Assembly (NCBI GenBank): GCA_000723505.1
Contig: HG934468.1
Span: forward strand, 372,001 to 436,000
Origin: Mucinivorans hirudinis
GTDB lineage: Bacteria; Bacteroidota; Bacteroidia; Bacteroidales; Rikenellaceae
Reading direction: 5' to 3'
DNA length: 64,000 nucleotides
Both the position numbers and the translations under genes were made by a program. Shown one piece after another: positions 8,149-17,333 of this stretch (its first letter is position 1; each line of letters starts with the position of its first letter). The notes beneath the pieces are model-generated. The model was given only the letters and a program-made list of their open reading frames with translations, was not told the DNA's origin and made no database searches.

Positions 8149-11100
8149 TCAGTGTTTTTGTTTAAAATTCTCTACTTGTCCCATCACTTGATCAGTAACC
8201 TCGTCATTGTATTGAGGAGGGTAACCATTTTTTGTTAAACAAAAGAATATCTTCTTATTTAAGTCTGCTCTTATATTTGAATTGTTAAGCCAGTCGGTAA
8301 AAGATGATTGCACATCTATTAACTCTTTTATTTTCTGAGCTAAGACTTTGCATTTGTCGTTAATTATAAAATTCCCTTCTTTACGGTCAGTTCCGTATTC
8401 GAAATTATATTTTTCTCGTAAATGCATAAGAATATCATAAAATGCCTTCTCCTCAAAAGTTAATCCGAGCTTTCTGAAGCTGTCTTTATCTTCACCCAAT
8501 TGTGAAAGAATCCCAAGAGCTTGTTGTGTGGCATTTTTTATAATAGAGTCTACAGCTTCAGTTTGTGTGGCAGTAGCTTCACTCTCTGATAACACATCCC
8601 GTCTATTATGATACTCTTCGAGCGTCTTTTTCAATAAGTCTTCATACTTCTCTGCAGCAACTTTATTTGTGTTCTTGTATTCGCTAATAGATTTGCGTAG
8701 CATTTTAATTAACACTTCTAGTTTTGTTGCTGGTAGTTTAATGTCATTCAACTGCTCTACAAACTCAGGGCTAAATATACTTTCCTCTATATCTGTTTGC
8801 AAGATATTTACCACAGAATTGCATTTCAATGCTTCTGCAACCATCTTTTCAACAGCCCTATTCATACTTTCTGTATCGTGCAGCTCTCCAGATGTTTTTC
8901 TAATATATGACGCTACAGCCATAAAGCATTGCGAAAGTGATAATTGATCATTGTCAAGCACATTTGAAGGCTGGCAAATATCATATGCAGTCTTCAATCT
9001 TTTAGCGTGAGCTAAGAAAAATGTTTGTGCTCCAACACTTTTTGGTTTGCCTTTATCTGTACTTACATTAAGCTGTTCAGTCAATGTAATAATATAATTA
9101 GCTGCAGAAGATAAGCACTCTAATCTCTCAATAGGAGTCGCCTTTGAATCTGTAAAAGGTGCAATATCAAAACCAATAAATAATTTTTTAATTAGATCTA
9201 ACTCAATTATCAGTGCTTCTAATGCTTGCTGAACATCATCTTCTGTAGGACCAAAAGATTCTCCGCCAAATTTACGCATAGCCTCCATCATGTTGCTATG
9301 TATTCCGATATAATCGATAATGTATCCAAACTCTTTGCCTGAATACGTTCTATTCACACGACTAATCGTTTGAATTAAAGTTTGCTTTTTAAGAGGCTTA
9401 TCGTTATAAAGGAATGTCAAGCAAGGCACATCAAACCCTGTAATCCACATATCTACAACTATAACAATGCGAAAATTAGATTTATCCATTTTGAAGGAGT
9501 CGTCCAATTTTTTACACCTAGCTTTATCGCCAAGATAGTTATACATATCTGCTGTATCATTACTGCCACGTGTGGCAACCATAGCAATTGTAGGCATTGG
9601 CGAGAGTTCTTTCAGCTCCTCTACGGATAATTTACTATCATCTGGAGACTTTTTTTCGTCAAACCATTCAGGCTTTTGTTCTCTAAACTTTTGTAGTAAT
9701 CTATATCCTATTTTACGTTTACTACATACGATCATAGCTTTTTGAACTACATCTTCATTGTTGTTGCAAGCATTGGTATAGTGCTCAATTATATCTTTGG
9801 CAAGTCTATCTAAACGCTCGTCATCACCTAGGATAACTTCCATAGCACTCATAGCTTTTTTGCTAGACTCTATATCATCCTCAGTAGCTCCATCATCTGC
9901 ACATTTCTTATAATATGCATCTATCTCTTTTACCTTCTCGCTCTCAAGTGTAACGTTAGCTATGCGAGGAACATATTTTAGGTCTACTGTGATTTCATCT
10001 TCAACAGCTTGCTGCATTGTATATCTGTCAACAATATCACCAAATACCTGTATTGTCTCTTCTATTGGAGTTCCCGTAAATCCAACAAAAGTTGCATTCG
10101 GGAAAGCACATCGCAAATGTTCCGCATATGGCTTTGTTATAAATGCACCGATATTGGCGTCGCTGTCATTATTTGTGGATTTATCTTTAACTTTCAGTTG
10201 CTTATTCAAGCGAATTTGCGTGCGGTGTGCCTCATCAGAGAAACATATAATATTTCTACGTGTATTTAACTCTCCAATCTCTTCGCAAAATTTCTGTATG
10301 GTACATATAAAGAATCCGCCTGACGGTCTTAATGAAAGTTCTTGTCCAAGTTTTTTTCTATTTGGTATAATTTGAGCAGTTCCGATAGATAAAAACTCTT
10401 CTGAGCGGAGAAATAATTTTCCTGCTTGAGTCTGTAAGTCATCGCGGTCAACAATCATCACAACTGTAGGAGAGCCTAACTCTTCGCACCGCAAAGATAG
10501 TTGACGAGCCAAAAACATCATTGTATATGTCTTTCCACAACCCGTTGCTCCGAAATACGTACCTCCTTTACTGTCTTTTGCTTGGTGTGCTCTTAATACA
10601 CTTTCTCTTAGTAAGCGAGTCGCAAAGAATTGGGGATAGCGACATACTATCTCTTCTTCCTTATTATGCTTTTTATCTGGGAAATAGATATAATCACGAA
10701 GGATTTCTACAAAACGATTTGGTTCATAAACTCCTGCTACTATGGTTTTCACTTGGTCTACACCTCTTTTGGCGGCAGGGTCTTCGTTATTCACCTTTTT
10801 CCAAACATAATAATGTTCATATGGAGTATAGGTTGTTCCTAACTTTGTGTTATTTACAGTGGCATCGCTTATGCAAGAAAGTGGACAGTAACGCAAAAGA
10901 TGTGGGATATCTCTTTTATATCTTTCGTGAATTTGTTCATATGCATCTGCTATTGTTGCATTGTCATCTGTTGGATTCTTCAATTCAAAGATACAAAGTG
11001 GAATACCATTAACAAATAGTAGTACATCTGGAATACGAATATCAGCTTTTAGACCATATCCAATTTCAAATTGATTTACACAACGATAGATGTTATTTTC

Positions 11101-11439
11101 ATTATCTTTTCCAAAATCAACGTATTCTATATCAAAGATTCTACCGTCACAATTGCGAGTGTAGCGGTATCCATCACGAACAAGATAGTAGGTGTTACGA
11201 AGCAACTCGAAATGAGTCTGCCCACTTGTGTGTCGCAAGTGATTAATAATCTCTTCTATGTCAGAATCTATTAGTTCTGTATATCGATTTTTGAGATATG
11301 CCGTCAAATCATCGGTAAGCAAGACTTCTCGATTATTTCGAGCTATCTCACCGCCAAACGTATATATCCAACCCTGACGCTCAAGCAAATCAATAAGAGC
11401 CTCTTCGTAGTCGCTTTCGTAAAACTTTCCTTTTTTCAT
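8149..11439 (-). CDS. hsdR: Type I restriction enzyme, R subunit (HsdR)
   Basis: This 1096-residue protein has an N-terminal PD-(D/E)XK nuclease: IPDVLLFVNG and CIFELKNP at about residues 137-155. Superfamily 2 translocase motifs follow: Walker A FGATGCGKTYTMM near residue 300, FSDEAHRT (DEAH box) near 400, FTGTPIE near 455 and QTISRVNRTYSGK near 695. The C-terminal part is helical and contacts the methylase complex. It is the ATP-driven translocase and cleavage subunit. It is downstream of hsdS (23-nt gap) in an hsdM-hsdS-hsdR operon. All key motifs are intact and the length is normal. Confidence 0.95.
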   Translation of the reverse strand: MKKGKFYESDYEEALIDLLERQGWIYTFGGEIARNNREVLLTDDLTAYLKNRYTELIDSDIEEIINHLRHTSGQTHFELLRNTYYLVRDGYRYTRNCDGRIFDIEYVDFGKDNENNIYRCVNQFEIGYGLKADIRIPDVLLFVNGIPLCIFELKNPTDDNATIADAYEQIHERYKRDIPHLLRYCPLSCISDATVNNTKLGTTYTPYEHYYVWKKVNNEDPAAKRGVDQVKTIVAGVYEPNRFVEILRDYIYFPDKKHNKEEEIVCRYPQFFATRLLRESVLRAHQAKDSKGGTYFGATGCGKTYTMMFLARQLSLRCEELGSPTVVMIVDRDDLQTQAGKLFLRSEEFLSIGTAQIIPNRKKLGQELSLRPSGGFFICTIQKFCEEIGELNTRRNIICFSDEAHRTQIRLNKQLKVKDKSTNNDSDANIGAFITKPYAEHLRCAFPNATFVGFTGTPIEETIQVFGDIVDRYTMQQAVEDEITVDLKYVPRIANVTLESEKVKEIDAYYKKCADDGATEDDIESSKKAMSAMEVILGDDERLDRLAKDIIEHYTNACNNNEDVVQKAMIVCSKRKIGYRLLQKFREQKPEWFDEKKSPDDSKLSVEELKELSPMPTIAMVATRGSNDTADMYNYLGDKARCKKLDDSFKMDKSNFRIVIVVDMWITGFDVPCLTFLYNDKPLKKQTLIQTISRVNRTYSGKEFGYIIDYIGIHSNMMEAMRKFGGESFGPTEDDVQQALEALIIELDLIKKLFIGFDIAPFTDSKATPIERLECLSSAANYIITLTEQLNVSTDKGKPKSVGAQTFFLAHAKRLKTAYDICQPSNVLDNDQLSLSQCFMAVASYIRKTSGELHDTESMNRAVEKMVAEALKCNSVVNILQTDIEESIFSPEFVEQLNDIKLPATKLEVLIKMLRKSISEYKNTNKVAAEKYEDLLKKTLEEYHNRRDVLSESEATATQTEAVDSIIKNATQQALGILSQLGEDKDSFRKLGLTFEEKAFYDILMHLREKYNFEYGTDRKEGNFIINDKCKVLAQKIKELIDVQSSFTDWLNNSNIRADLNKKIFFCLTKNGYPPQYNDEVTDQVMGQVENFKQKH

Positions 11440-11462
11440 AACATCAATATTTATGGTTATGT

Positions 11463-12605
11463 CTATCCGTTTATGGCTCTTTGCACCAATGCTGGGCAGA
11501 GCGTTTTCATTTTTTCACGAGCCTCTGTTGCTATATTTTTAGCCTCTTCGGCGCAGTTGTATATATTAACTATTGCTTGTTGAACGTTAATTGGAGGTAG
11601 TGGGACTTCCATTCTACACATCTCAATCCAAGAGAAAACTTCAGTAGAGCTACCTAAAGAGCGAAAACAGGCTTCTCTATCCCATTCTTCTCTACAAAAA
11701 AGTAGATAAAGATATTCAGGCATAACAAATTTATCAAGTTTTGAATCTTGAACTTTAAAAGAGATGTTATTCCAACTAATCATAACATTCTTGTTATTGT
11801 TATTGAACCCTAAACCAATCTTTTTGCCGTGTGTGCGTGGATTATATACAAATTCGCGAGACATAACGATTAAGAATTTTGCTAAGTCAGTATTTTTAAC
11901 ATCTGCTTTTGTCGGAATAATTTGTTTTGTTATCGTCATACCTACAACATCATTCATATCATAATGTAAATCAAAATTCCTGTTATCAGTTGATTCTATA
12001 TACTCTCCGAGTTGAACATTTGGATATTTCTTTTTGCAGTCGACGATATACGCCTGACAAGCATCTGAGAGAGGCTTAATTAAGGCTTCGTTCTCCTCTG
12101 CTAATGCTTTCAGCCCATTATACGTATTGACCAATTCCTGCTGGATATCAGTATTGGGAAGCGGAATCATAATATCACATAACTCACTAGTCAAAAGATT
12201 GCCACGAATAGAACTATCTGTATGAAACCACGTTAATCGACCAAATTCGTTTCTCGTTAATAACATTTCCAAATAATATCCCAAAAGACTATTTTTTTTG
12301 TCATTCTTGATTTTAAATATATAATATGCTGGAGATACTGCAATACTTTTTTTGCTGTCATTGTATGCTATAGGTATCTTCACATCTCTTCCAATATGCA
12401 TTAAGTTACAAGCAAAAGAATCTGTAGGGACTAATTTATATTTACTTTTATCAACACCAGTCATATTTGCTACAGTCGGTATAAATCCCTGCTCAAGATT
12501 AATTCCACTAATTTGAATATGAATATTATCTTCGAGTCTCAACACAACTTCTTCAATATAGTCTCCAAGCCTAACCCAATTGCCGTATTCTCTATTTACA
12601 CTCAT
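11463..12605 (-). CDS. hsdS: Type I restriction-modification specificity subunit (HsdS)
   Basis: This 380-residue protein has two target-recognition halves. Each begins with a WVRLGDYIEEV- or VQLGEYIEST-type strand and ends in a helix. The helices (for example QQELVNTYNGLKALAEENEALIK cut at 20: QQELVNTYNGLKALAEENEA, and the C-terminal QQAIVNIYNCAEEAKNIATE) form the conserved spacer arms. It determines which bipartite DNA site is methylated and cut. Its start overlaps the hsdM stop by 14 bp. I see no inverted repeats or second hsdS copy in the window that would suggest phase-variable shuffling. Target specificity cannot be read from the sequence. Confidence 0.93.
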   Translation of the reverse strand: MSVNREYGNWVRLGDYIEEVVLRLEDNIHIQISGINLEQGFIPTVANMTGVDKSKYKLVPTDSFACNLMHIGRDVKIPIAYNDSKKSIAVSPAYYIFKIKNDKKNSLLGYYLEMLLTRNEFGRLTWFHTDSSIRGNLLTSELCDIMIPLPNTDIQQELVNTYNGLKALAEENEALIKPLSDACQAYIVDCKKKYPNVQLGEYIESTDNRNFDLHYDMNDVVGMTITKQIIPTKADVKNTDLAKFLIVMSREFVYNPRTHGKKIGLGFNNNNKNVMISWNNISFKVQDSKLDKFVMPEYLYLLFCREEWDREACFRSLGSSTEVFSWIEMCRMEVPLPPINVQQAIVNIYNCAEEAKNIATEAREKMKTLCPALVQRAING

Positions 12606-14184
12606 ACCCCAATTGTTTTAGTGCATTTCGCAATGTTTCATCATTCTTTTTTTGGCGATTAAGTAGATTGGAAACAGTTATTGCCGTATCGGTCAATACT
12701 TGATGGTAGTCGATTGTAGAATCACGGTCTGCAAACTCGATATATCGACTTGGGATAAGTGAGTAGTCATTTGCCTCTAAATCAGCCAAACCAACAGAGC
12801 GGTATAGCTCTGGTTCGGCATAGGCGCTACCATCAGCTCCCTCGCTCTGCCATTTAAAATAGATATCAGTTGCTTTTTTAATCTGATCAATCTTCAACTC
12901 GACTTTCTTTTTCTGCTCTCCTTTTATTGGATTCTCTGTCCACTGACGTAAATCCATAAAAAGAATCTCATTCTCTCTGTTGCGTAATTTACGACCGTGC
13001 CAAGTGCCTCCTTTTTTATTCTCGTTCAATATCCAAAGGGTTACAGATATATCAGTAGTATAGAACAACTCACGAGGTAATACAACAATCGCTTCTACTT
13101 TGTCATTTTCAATCATTTTTTTGCGAATAGCAACAGCGTCACTATCTCCCAAAGCACCATTTGCAAGCAAGAAACCTGCAATCCCTTTTCCTGCTTTTAG
13201 CTTCGATAGCATATGTAGAATCCAAGCGTAGTTGGCATTGCCCTCAGGGGGTATAGAGTAATCTGCCCAACGAGCATCCTTGCTTAGAGTGACATCGTAC
13301 CACTTTTTAAGGTTAAACGGCGGATTTGCCATAATGTAATCAAAAGTCAAACCTTTATGCAAGTCATTTGAAAATGTATCAGCATTCTTTTCTCCAATAT
13401 GGTGCGAGATGCCACGCATAGCAAGGTTCATTTTGGCAAGTCTGTATGTTGCTGGATCTTTCTCCTGACCATAAACGTTCACCATTTTAATGTCGCCCTG
13501 CTTTTCTTCAACGTATTTAGCACATTGTATAAACATACCACCAGAACCACAGCAAGGATCGTAAAGAGTTCCATCAAATGGTTCTATAAAGGCTGCTATT
13601 AACTCAACGATATCGTGTGGCGTATAAAATTCGCCATCTTCCTTGGTAGCATTTACTGCAAATGATTTTAGAAAATACTCATACACTCGACCTATCAAGT
13701 CTTTTTCTTCTCCAAATGTCTTGTGCGAAATCTTATTCACCTCATCAACAACCTTTTTAATAACATTAGGCTCTAGATTGATAGATGTGAATAGCCCTAA
13801 ACGAATACATCCTTTGAGTGCATCTCCGCTATCTTCAAGTGCTTGAATAGCATCATCAAGCAAAGCATTTAACTTCGATGATGGTTCTTTAGCGATAATC
13901 GACCATCGTGCCTTCTCTGGGACAAATGCAATACCCTGATAACGACTTGGACTATCAAGAAAAGCGGCTATTATACTCTCATCTTCAATACCATTATCAA
14001 GGCATTCTTTTCTCATTGTGCTTTGCGTGGTCTCAAATTTTTCCCCTATAAAACGCAAAAACACCAAAGTCAATAGTAAATCTCGCTTATCATTAAGCGA
14101 TGCATTACTACGTAAATACTCTCGACAATTGTAAAGTATTGATTCAAGGTTTAATGTATCGTTATCCTTTTGTTTCTTAGCCAT
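12592..14184 (-). CDS. hsdM: Type I restriction-modification DNA methyltransferase (HsdM)
   Basis: This 530-residue N6-adenine methyltransferase has an N-terminal helical domain. The AdoMet motif YDPCCGSGGMFIQ lies near residue 208 and the catalytic motif MANPPFNLKKW near residue 286, with GDSDAVAIRKKMIEND downstream. It modifies host DNA at the site chosen by HsdS. It overlaps hsdS by 14 bp and starts 17 nt after the stop of the upstream PD-(D/E)XK-like gene, so all appear co-transcribed from the XRE gene. Size and motif order are standard. Confidence 0.95.
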   Translation of the reverse strand: MAKKQKDNDTLNLESILYNCREYLRSNASLNDKRDLLLTLVFLRFIGEKFETTQSTMRKECLDNGIEDESIIAAFLDSPSRYQGIAFVPEKARWSIIAKEPSSKLNALLDDAIQALEDSGDALKGCIRLGLFTSINLEPNVIKKVVDEVNKISHKTFGEEKDLIGRVYEYFLKSFAVNATKEDGEFYTPHDIVELIAAFIEPFDGTLYDPCCGSGGMFIQCAKYVEEKQGDIKMVNVYGQEKDPATYRLAKMNLAMRGISHHIGEKNADTFSNDLHKGLTFDYIMANPPFNLKKWYDVTLSKDARWADYSIPPEGNANYAWILHMLSKLKAGKGIAGFLLANGALGDSDAVAIRKKMIENDKVEAIVVLPRELFYTTDISVTLWILNENKKGGTWHGRKLRNRENEILFMDLRQWTENPIKGEQKKKVELKIDQIKKATDIYFKWQSEGADGSAYAEPELYRSVGLADLEANDYSLIPSRYIEFADRDSTIDYHQVLTDTAITVSNLLNRQKKNDETLRNALKQLGYECK

Positions 14185-14201
14185 ATATTTTTATTTGTTT
14201 T

Positions 14202-15302
14202 TTATATCTCTTTTATTACGGGTTCAATAATGATACCATCTGCATCCAAGTCAATATCTGCAATCGTATCTTTACTATATCGTTTAATGTAGCAATATTT
14301 TGATTCTAATACTAAAATACCACTTTTAGAATAGTTAGCTGACTTTACCTCCCACTTAATTTGTATTTCTTGTTCTTCTGTTTCCGGTTTTATGTAAAAG
14401 CTGAAAGTACTACGGTCAGTTTGAACTAATCTATTCTGTTTTGGTCTGTATTCCACTAAATTAAACGTTTCATTAACATCGACATATCTCGTTAAAGCGA
14501 TACCACTAATTGCTGCCACGCCAGTTTTAGCTTTACCACCAAAGTCATCATCAATATTAAAGGGGTACACACTCTCAAAAGTTAACTTAACCATATAATC
14601 ATGAATAACACTACTGCCAATATTTTCAATAGTTAGTTCAACTTCGCACCAAGATAAGTCTATTGTCCCAGCCATAGATGGCATCTTAAATGCAGCATGG
14701 TCAAATATGCTATGTTTTTGTTCTTTTGTTTCGTATCTGTTTTTATCTAGTTGGGAATAAATATAGTACTGCGGTGAAATGCTAACTCTATGCACTTTGT
14801 CTTGAAAATAGACCGCAACATCGGTATTGTCTATATACTGACAATCGTTTATATACCAATTGTAAGTATCTCTATTCTCTTTCAATTTATAAACTATATC
14901 TTCCCATGAAAATACATCTATACCAAACCCTCCATTAGTTCTACTCTCAATATTTTTTTCACGTATATATTCCTCAATTTTAGCATCCCTTACAGCTGTT
15001 GTTGCAAAATAAAACACCTTGAGTTGCGGCTTGAAACTTTTAGCTTTTTCTATTTCTTCGTCAATCTCTTTCTTGGTTAATTGAGATTTGGTGCAATTAT
15101 CCTTACACTTGCACTGTATTCCGTAATATTCAATCCCATTATTAGGAGCTCCATAAACATCAACCCCGCATTGGATTTGTCCTGAACGACCATTCTTCTT
15201 AATCGTATCTGAACAATTCCATATTTCACCCCATAATTTCATACAGAGTGTCTCGAAATCTTGCCAATTCACAGGCGGTTGTATCTCAGTAGGAGCTTTC
15301 AT
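14202..15302 (-). CDS. PD-(D/E)XK nuclease-like protein at the head of the type I operon
   Basis: This 366-residue protein has an N-terminal segment with GQIQCGVDVYGAP (about residues 41-53) and EYYGIQCKCKD (about 58-68). That D...QxK arrangement is found in Mrr- and restriction-endonuclease-like folds. VFYFATTAVRDAKIEEYIRE is consistent with the rest of such a core. The C-terminal half (about residues 165-366) is beta-rich and unrecognised; it may bind DNA or protein. The gene sits between an XRE regulator (8-nt gap) and hsdM (17-nt gap). It could be a methylation-dependent or accessory restriction effector. No metal was assigned beyond the Asp and Lys positions. Confidence 0.6.
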   Translation of the reverse strand: MKAPTEIQPPVNWQDFETLCMKLWGEIWNCSDTIKKNGRSGQIQCGVDVYGAPNNGIEYYGIQCKCKDNCTKSQLTKKEIDEEIEKAKSFKPQLKVFYFATTAVRDAKIEEYIREKNIESRTNGGFGIDVFSWEDIVYKLKENRDTYNWYINDCQYIDNTDVAVYFQDKVHRVSISPQYYIYSQLDKNRYETKEQKHSIFDHAAFKMPSMAGTIDLSWCEVELTIENIGSSVIHDYMVKLTFESVYPFNIDDDFGGKAKTGVAAISGIALTRYVDVNETFNLVEYRPKQNRLVQTDRSTFSFYIKPETEEQEIQIKWEVKSANYSKSGILVLESKYCYIKRYSKDTIADIDLDADGIIIEPVIKEI

Positions 15303-15310
15303 TCTATAAT

Positions 15311-15511
15311 TTACTTTGTCTTATTTATCAATACTCTCACATCAACATCCAACAACTCCGCAATGCGAGTAAAAGTTTCGATTGAGGGTTGGGCGTGATT
15401 GGTGCACCAACGAGAAACAGTAGCTACATCTTTGCCAAGATTATCAGCCAGCCATTTGCCGGTTTTATTCTTCTCAATTAATACCGCTTTTATTCTATTA
15501 ATCTCTTTCAT
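15311..15511 (-). CDS. XRE-family HTH regulator of the defence operon
   Basis: This 66-residue protein is almost entirely a helix-turn-helix domain: GKWLADNLGKDVATVSRWCT (about residues 17-36), then QPSIETFTRIAELLDVDVRV. It resembles controller proteins that precede restriction-modification genes and would time expression of the nuclease relative to the methylase. It is the promoter-proximal gene of the 10-kb minus-strand island, with a TAACTTTG promoter box about 27-34 bp upstream of its ATG. It faces the plus-strand DUF3945 operon across an intergenic region that contains GCCAA repeats. Confidence 0.85.
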   Translation of the reverse strand: MKEINRIKAVLIEKNKTGKWLADNLGKDVATVSRWCTNHAQPSIETFTRIAELLDVDVRVLINKTK

Positions 15512-15537
15512 TACTCATTTTTTATTGATGCAAAACA

Positions 15538-15545
15538 CAAAGTTA
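15538..15545 (-). promoter_or_regulatory. Bacteroidetes -7 box for the defence operon
   Basis: On the minus strand the sequence reads TAACTTTG, matching the TAnnTTTG consensus, about 27 bp upstream of the XRE start at 15511. A short palindromic CTCAAAGAG lies just upstream and could be an operator. No clear -33 element was fixed. Confidence 0.5.
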
Positions 15546-15607
15546 ATAAAACTCTTTGAGATATTTGCATAGAGTACTAACTTATTTATAAATATTCTGT
15601 TGGCACC

Positions 15608-15642
15608 GCCAAGTAAAGCCAAACACCGCCAAGTAAAGCCAA
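15608..15642 (+). repeat. GCCAA 10-bp repeat cluster, locus C (divergent promoter region)
   Basis: Four units begin exactly 10 bp apart at 15608, 15618, 15628 and 15638: GCCAAGTAAA, GCCAAACACC, GCCAAGTAAA, GCCAATGAGC. They lie between the XRE gene (minus) and the DUF3945 gene (plus), where a regulator could act on both. Units 1 and 3 are identical. Confidence 0.85.
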
Positions 15643-15692
15643 TGAGCTGAGAGGTGCTAAAAGCTGATTAATAACACCATAACTTCGCAGTA

Positions 15693-15742
15693 GATATGCT
15701 AAACAGAGGGCATATCAATCACTTTTTTATCCACTAAAATCA
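15693..15742 (+). promoter_or_regulatory. Leader hairpin and shared start-proximal motif before the DUF3945 gene
   Basis: GATATGC at 15693 and GCATATC at 15710 form an inverted repeat, followed by CACTTTTTTA. The 12-mer CCACTAAAATCA (15731-15742) ends 5 nt before the ATG at 15748. The identical 12-mer ends 6 nt before the DUF1896 start at 17461. Its position suggests a role in translation initiation. Confidence 0.5.
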
Positions 15743-15747
15743 AAGTT

Positions 15748-17100
15748 ATGGACGTAAGTAAAGAAGCAAAAGAGAGCCTATTGGTTCTCGACAAGCAGGA
15801 CGGCAACAAGGTAAAAGCCGTTAGCGGTATTGACGACGCTGGAAAGCTAAAAACAGTGCCCCCTCGAAAAGAACACGAGCAGGATTTTTTGAAGATTGAC
15901 AAACACAGTAACATTCTCGAAAATTTCTTCTCCAATTTTATGAGGCAGGTGAAAGACCCAACCCATTTCGAGTTTTTCAAAATCAAAACCGATGATGTCG
16001 AAAAGGTTGCTCCCGTGATTGAGACAATGGCGACACAAAAAGATACTGCCTCGCAAGAGATGCTTAATGAGTATCGTGTAGAGCCGTCGGATTATCATAA
16101 AGAGCAGCAAGGTTACAAGCCAATTGACGAAAGTCGCATAGATTGGGATAACCTCAAGCAATTCGGCATCACCCGTGAGGGTTTGGAAAAGAGCAACAGT
16201 CTGGAGCCGATGTTGAACTATCAGAAGTCGCCCGGACTGCACCGCATCTCTGCCACTTTTGACAATGTAAAGGTCGATACTGATGCTCGTCTGGCATTTC
16301 GTGAAACAGAAGACGGACGCATTGCATTGGCTGTTCACGGCGTTCGCAAACAGCCTGAACTCGACAGACCCTATTTCGGCAACAATTTTTCGGCAGAGGA
16401 CAAGCATAATTTGCTCACTACGGGCAATCTCGGACGTGTGCTCGATATGAAGCTACCAAACCAAGAAAAACCCATTCCCGTATTTCTGAGTGTGGACAAG
16501 CTGACTAATGAGTTGGTTTCCGTTCGTGCCGATAAAATCCGCATACCAAATGAAATTAAAGGGGTTACGCTGGATGAGAACCAAAAAGCAGAGCTTCGCA
16601 GTGGCAAGGCTGTTTTGCTCGATGGTATGACCGCAAAGAGTGGCAAGGAGTTTTCGGCAGAGGTTCAAGTCAATGCCGACAAACGTGGAATTGAGTTCAA
16701 GTTTCCTGAAAATCAACGACAAACGCAACGGCAAGAAAATGGAAGCGAGTTCAAGATACCCCAAAAGCTCGGTGGCGTGGAGTTGAGCGACAAACAGCAA
16801 AACTCACTCAAAGATGGCGGCACTATCTATATCGAGGGATTGACCGACCGCAAGGGGCAGCAGTATAATGCCTACGTCAAGGTCAATGACAAGGAGCAGA
16901 AACTTGATTTTTACAGATGGAATCCCGACAAGGCGAAAGAGATTACCCCCGACAACAAATCTAAAACGCAGGTGGAGGTGAATTCCAATGGTAAAACCAA
17001 TGAGGCGACCAAGGAGCAAAAAGAGCCGCTCAAACAAGGTCAGACCCAAGCCGACGAGCCACAGCAACAACAAAACAAGCCGAGAGGCATGAAAATGTAG
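15748..17100 (+). CDS. DUF4099/DUF3945 protein of Bacteroidales ICEs
   Basis: This 450-residue cytoplasmic protein is of a kind found next to the methylase-helicase in Bacteroidales ICEs. The N-terminal 120 residues are charged. A DUF4099-like part (about residues 125-260) contains IDWDNLKQFGITREGLEKS. Two DUF3945 repeats follow: IRIPNEIKGVTLDENQKAEL (from about 264) and FKIPQKLGGVELSDKQQNSL (from about 333). Each repeat has a beta-strand-rich end with GKEFSAEVQV or GQQYNAYVKV. The C-terminal tail is Gln/Lys/Pro-rich and disordered. No enzymatic motif is seen. It heads an operon with the small membrane protein, DUF1896 and the methylase-helicase. Its role is unknown. Confidence 0.82.
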   Translation: MDVSKEAKESLLVLDKQDGNKVKAVSGIDDAGKLKTVPPRKEHEQDFLKIDKHSNILENFFSNFMRQVKDPTHFEFFKIKTDDVEKVAPVIETMATQKDTASQEMLNEYRVEPSDYHKEQQGYKPIDESRIDWDNLKQFGITREGLEKSNSLEPMLNYQKSPGLHRISATFDNVKVDTDARLAFRETEDGRIALAVHGVRKQPELDRPYFGNNFSAEDKHNLLTTGNLGRVLDMKLPNQEKPIPVFLSVDKLTNELVSVRADKIRIPNEIKGVTLDENQKAELRSGKAVLLDGMTAKSGKEFSAEVQVNADKRGIEFKFPENQRQTQRQENGSEFKIPQKLGGVELSDKQQNSLKDGGTIYIEGLTDRKGQQYNAYVKVNDKEQKLDFYRWNPDKAKEITPDNKSKTQVEVNSNGKTNEATKEQKEPLKQGQTQADEPQQQQNKPRGMKM

Positions 17101-17104
17101 TGCA

Positions 17105-17308
17105 ATGAACGAGTTATATATCTTGATAAGCGTATTGGTCATTCTAAATGTGACACTTATTGCATCAATTATCATATTGGAGCGGCGACACCCCAAGGAT
17201 AGCAATGATGCAGACTATTATGATGAGAATGGCTATCACATCTATTACGACCGTCGAATAATCGAAGCCGAACAAAAGCGTAGAGACCAAGTGCCATCGG
17301 AGGATTAA
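17105..17308 (+). CDS. Small single-pass membrane protein
   Basis: This 67-residue product begins 4 nt after the DUF3945 stop. Residues 4-27 form one hydrophobic helix, and the remainder is polar and acidic with a Tyr-rich stretch (DADYYDENGYHIYYDRR). It is probably anchored in the inner membrane with a cytoplasmic tail. Tight spacing and codon use like its neighbours support a real gene. No family is recognised. Confidence 0.6.
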   Translation: MNELYILISVLVILNVTLIASIIILERRHPKDSNDADYYDENGYHIYYDRRIIEAEQKRRDQVPSED

Positions 17309-17333
17309 ATTTCTATTTGTCGTCGATAATCTC

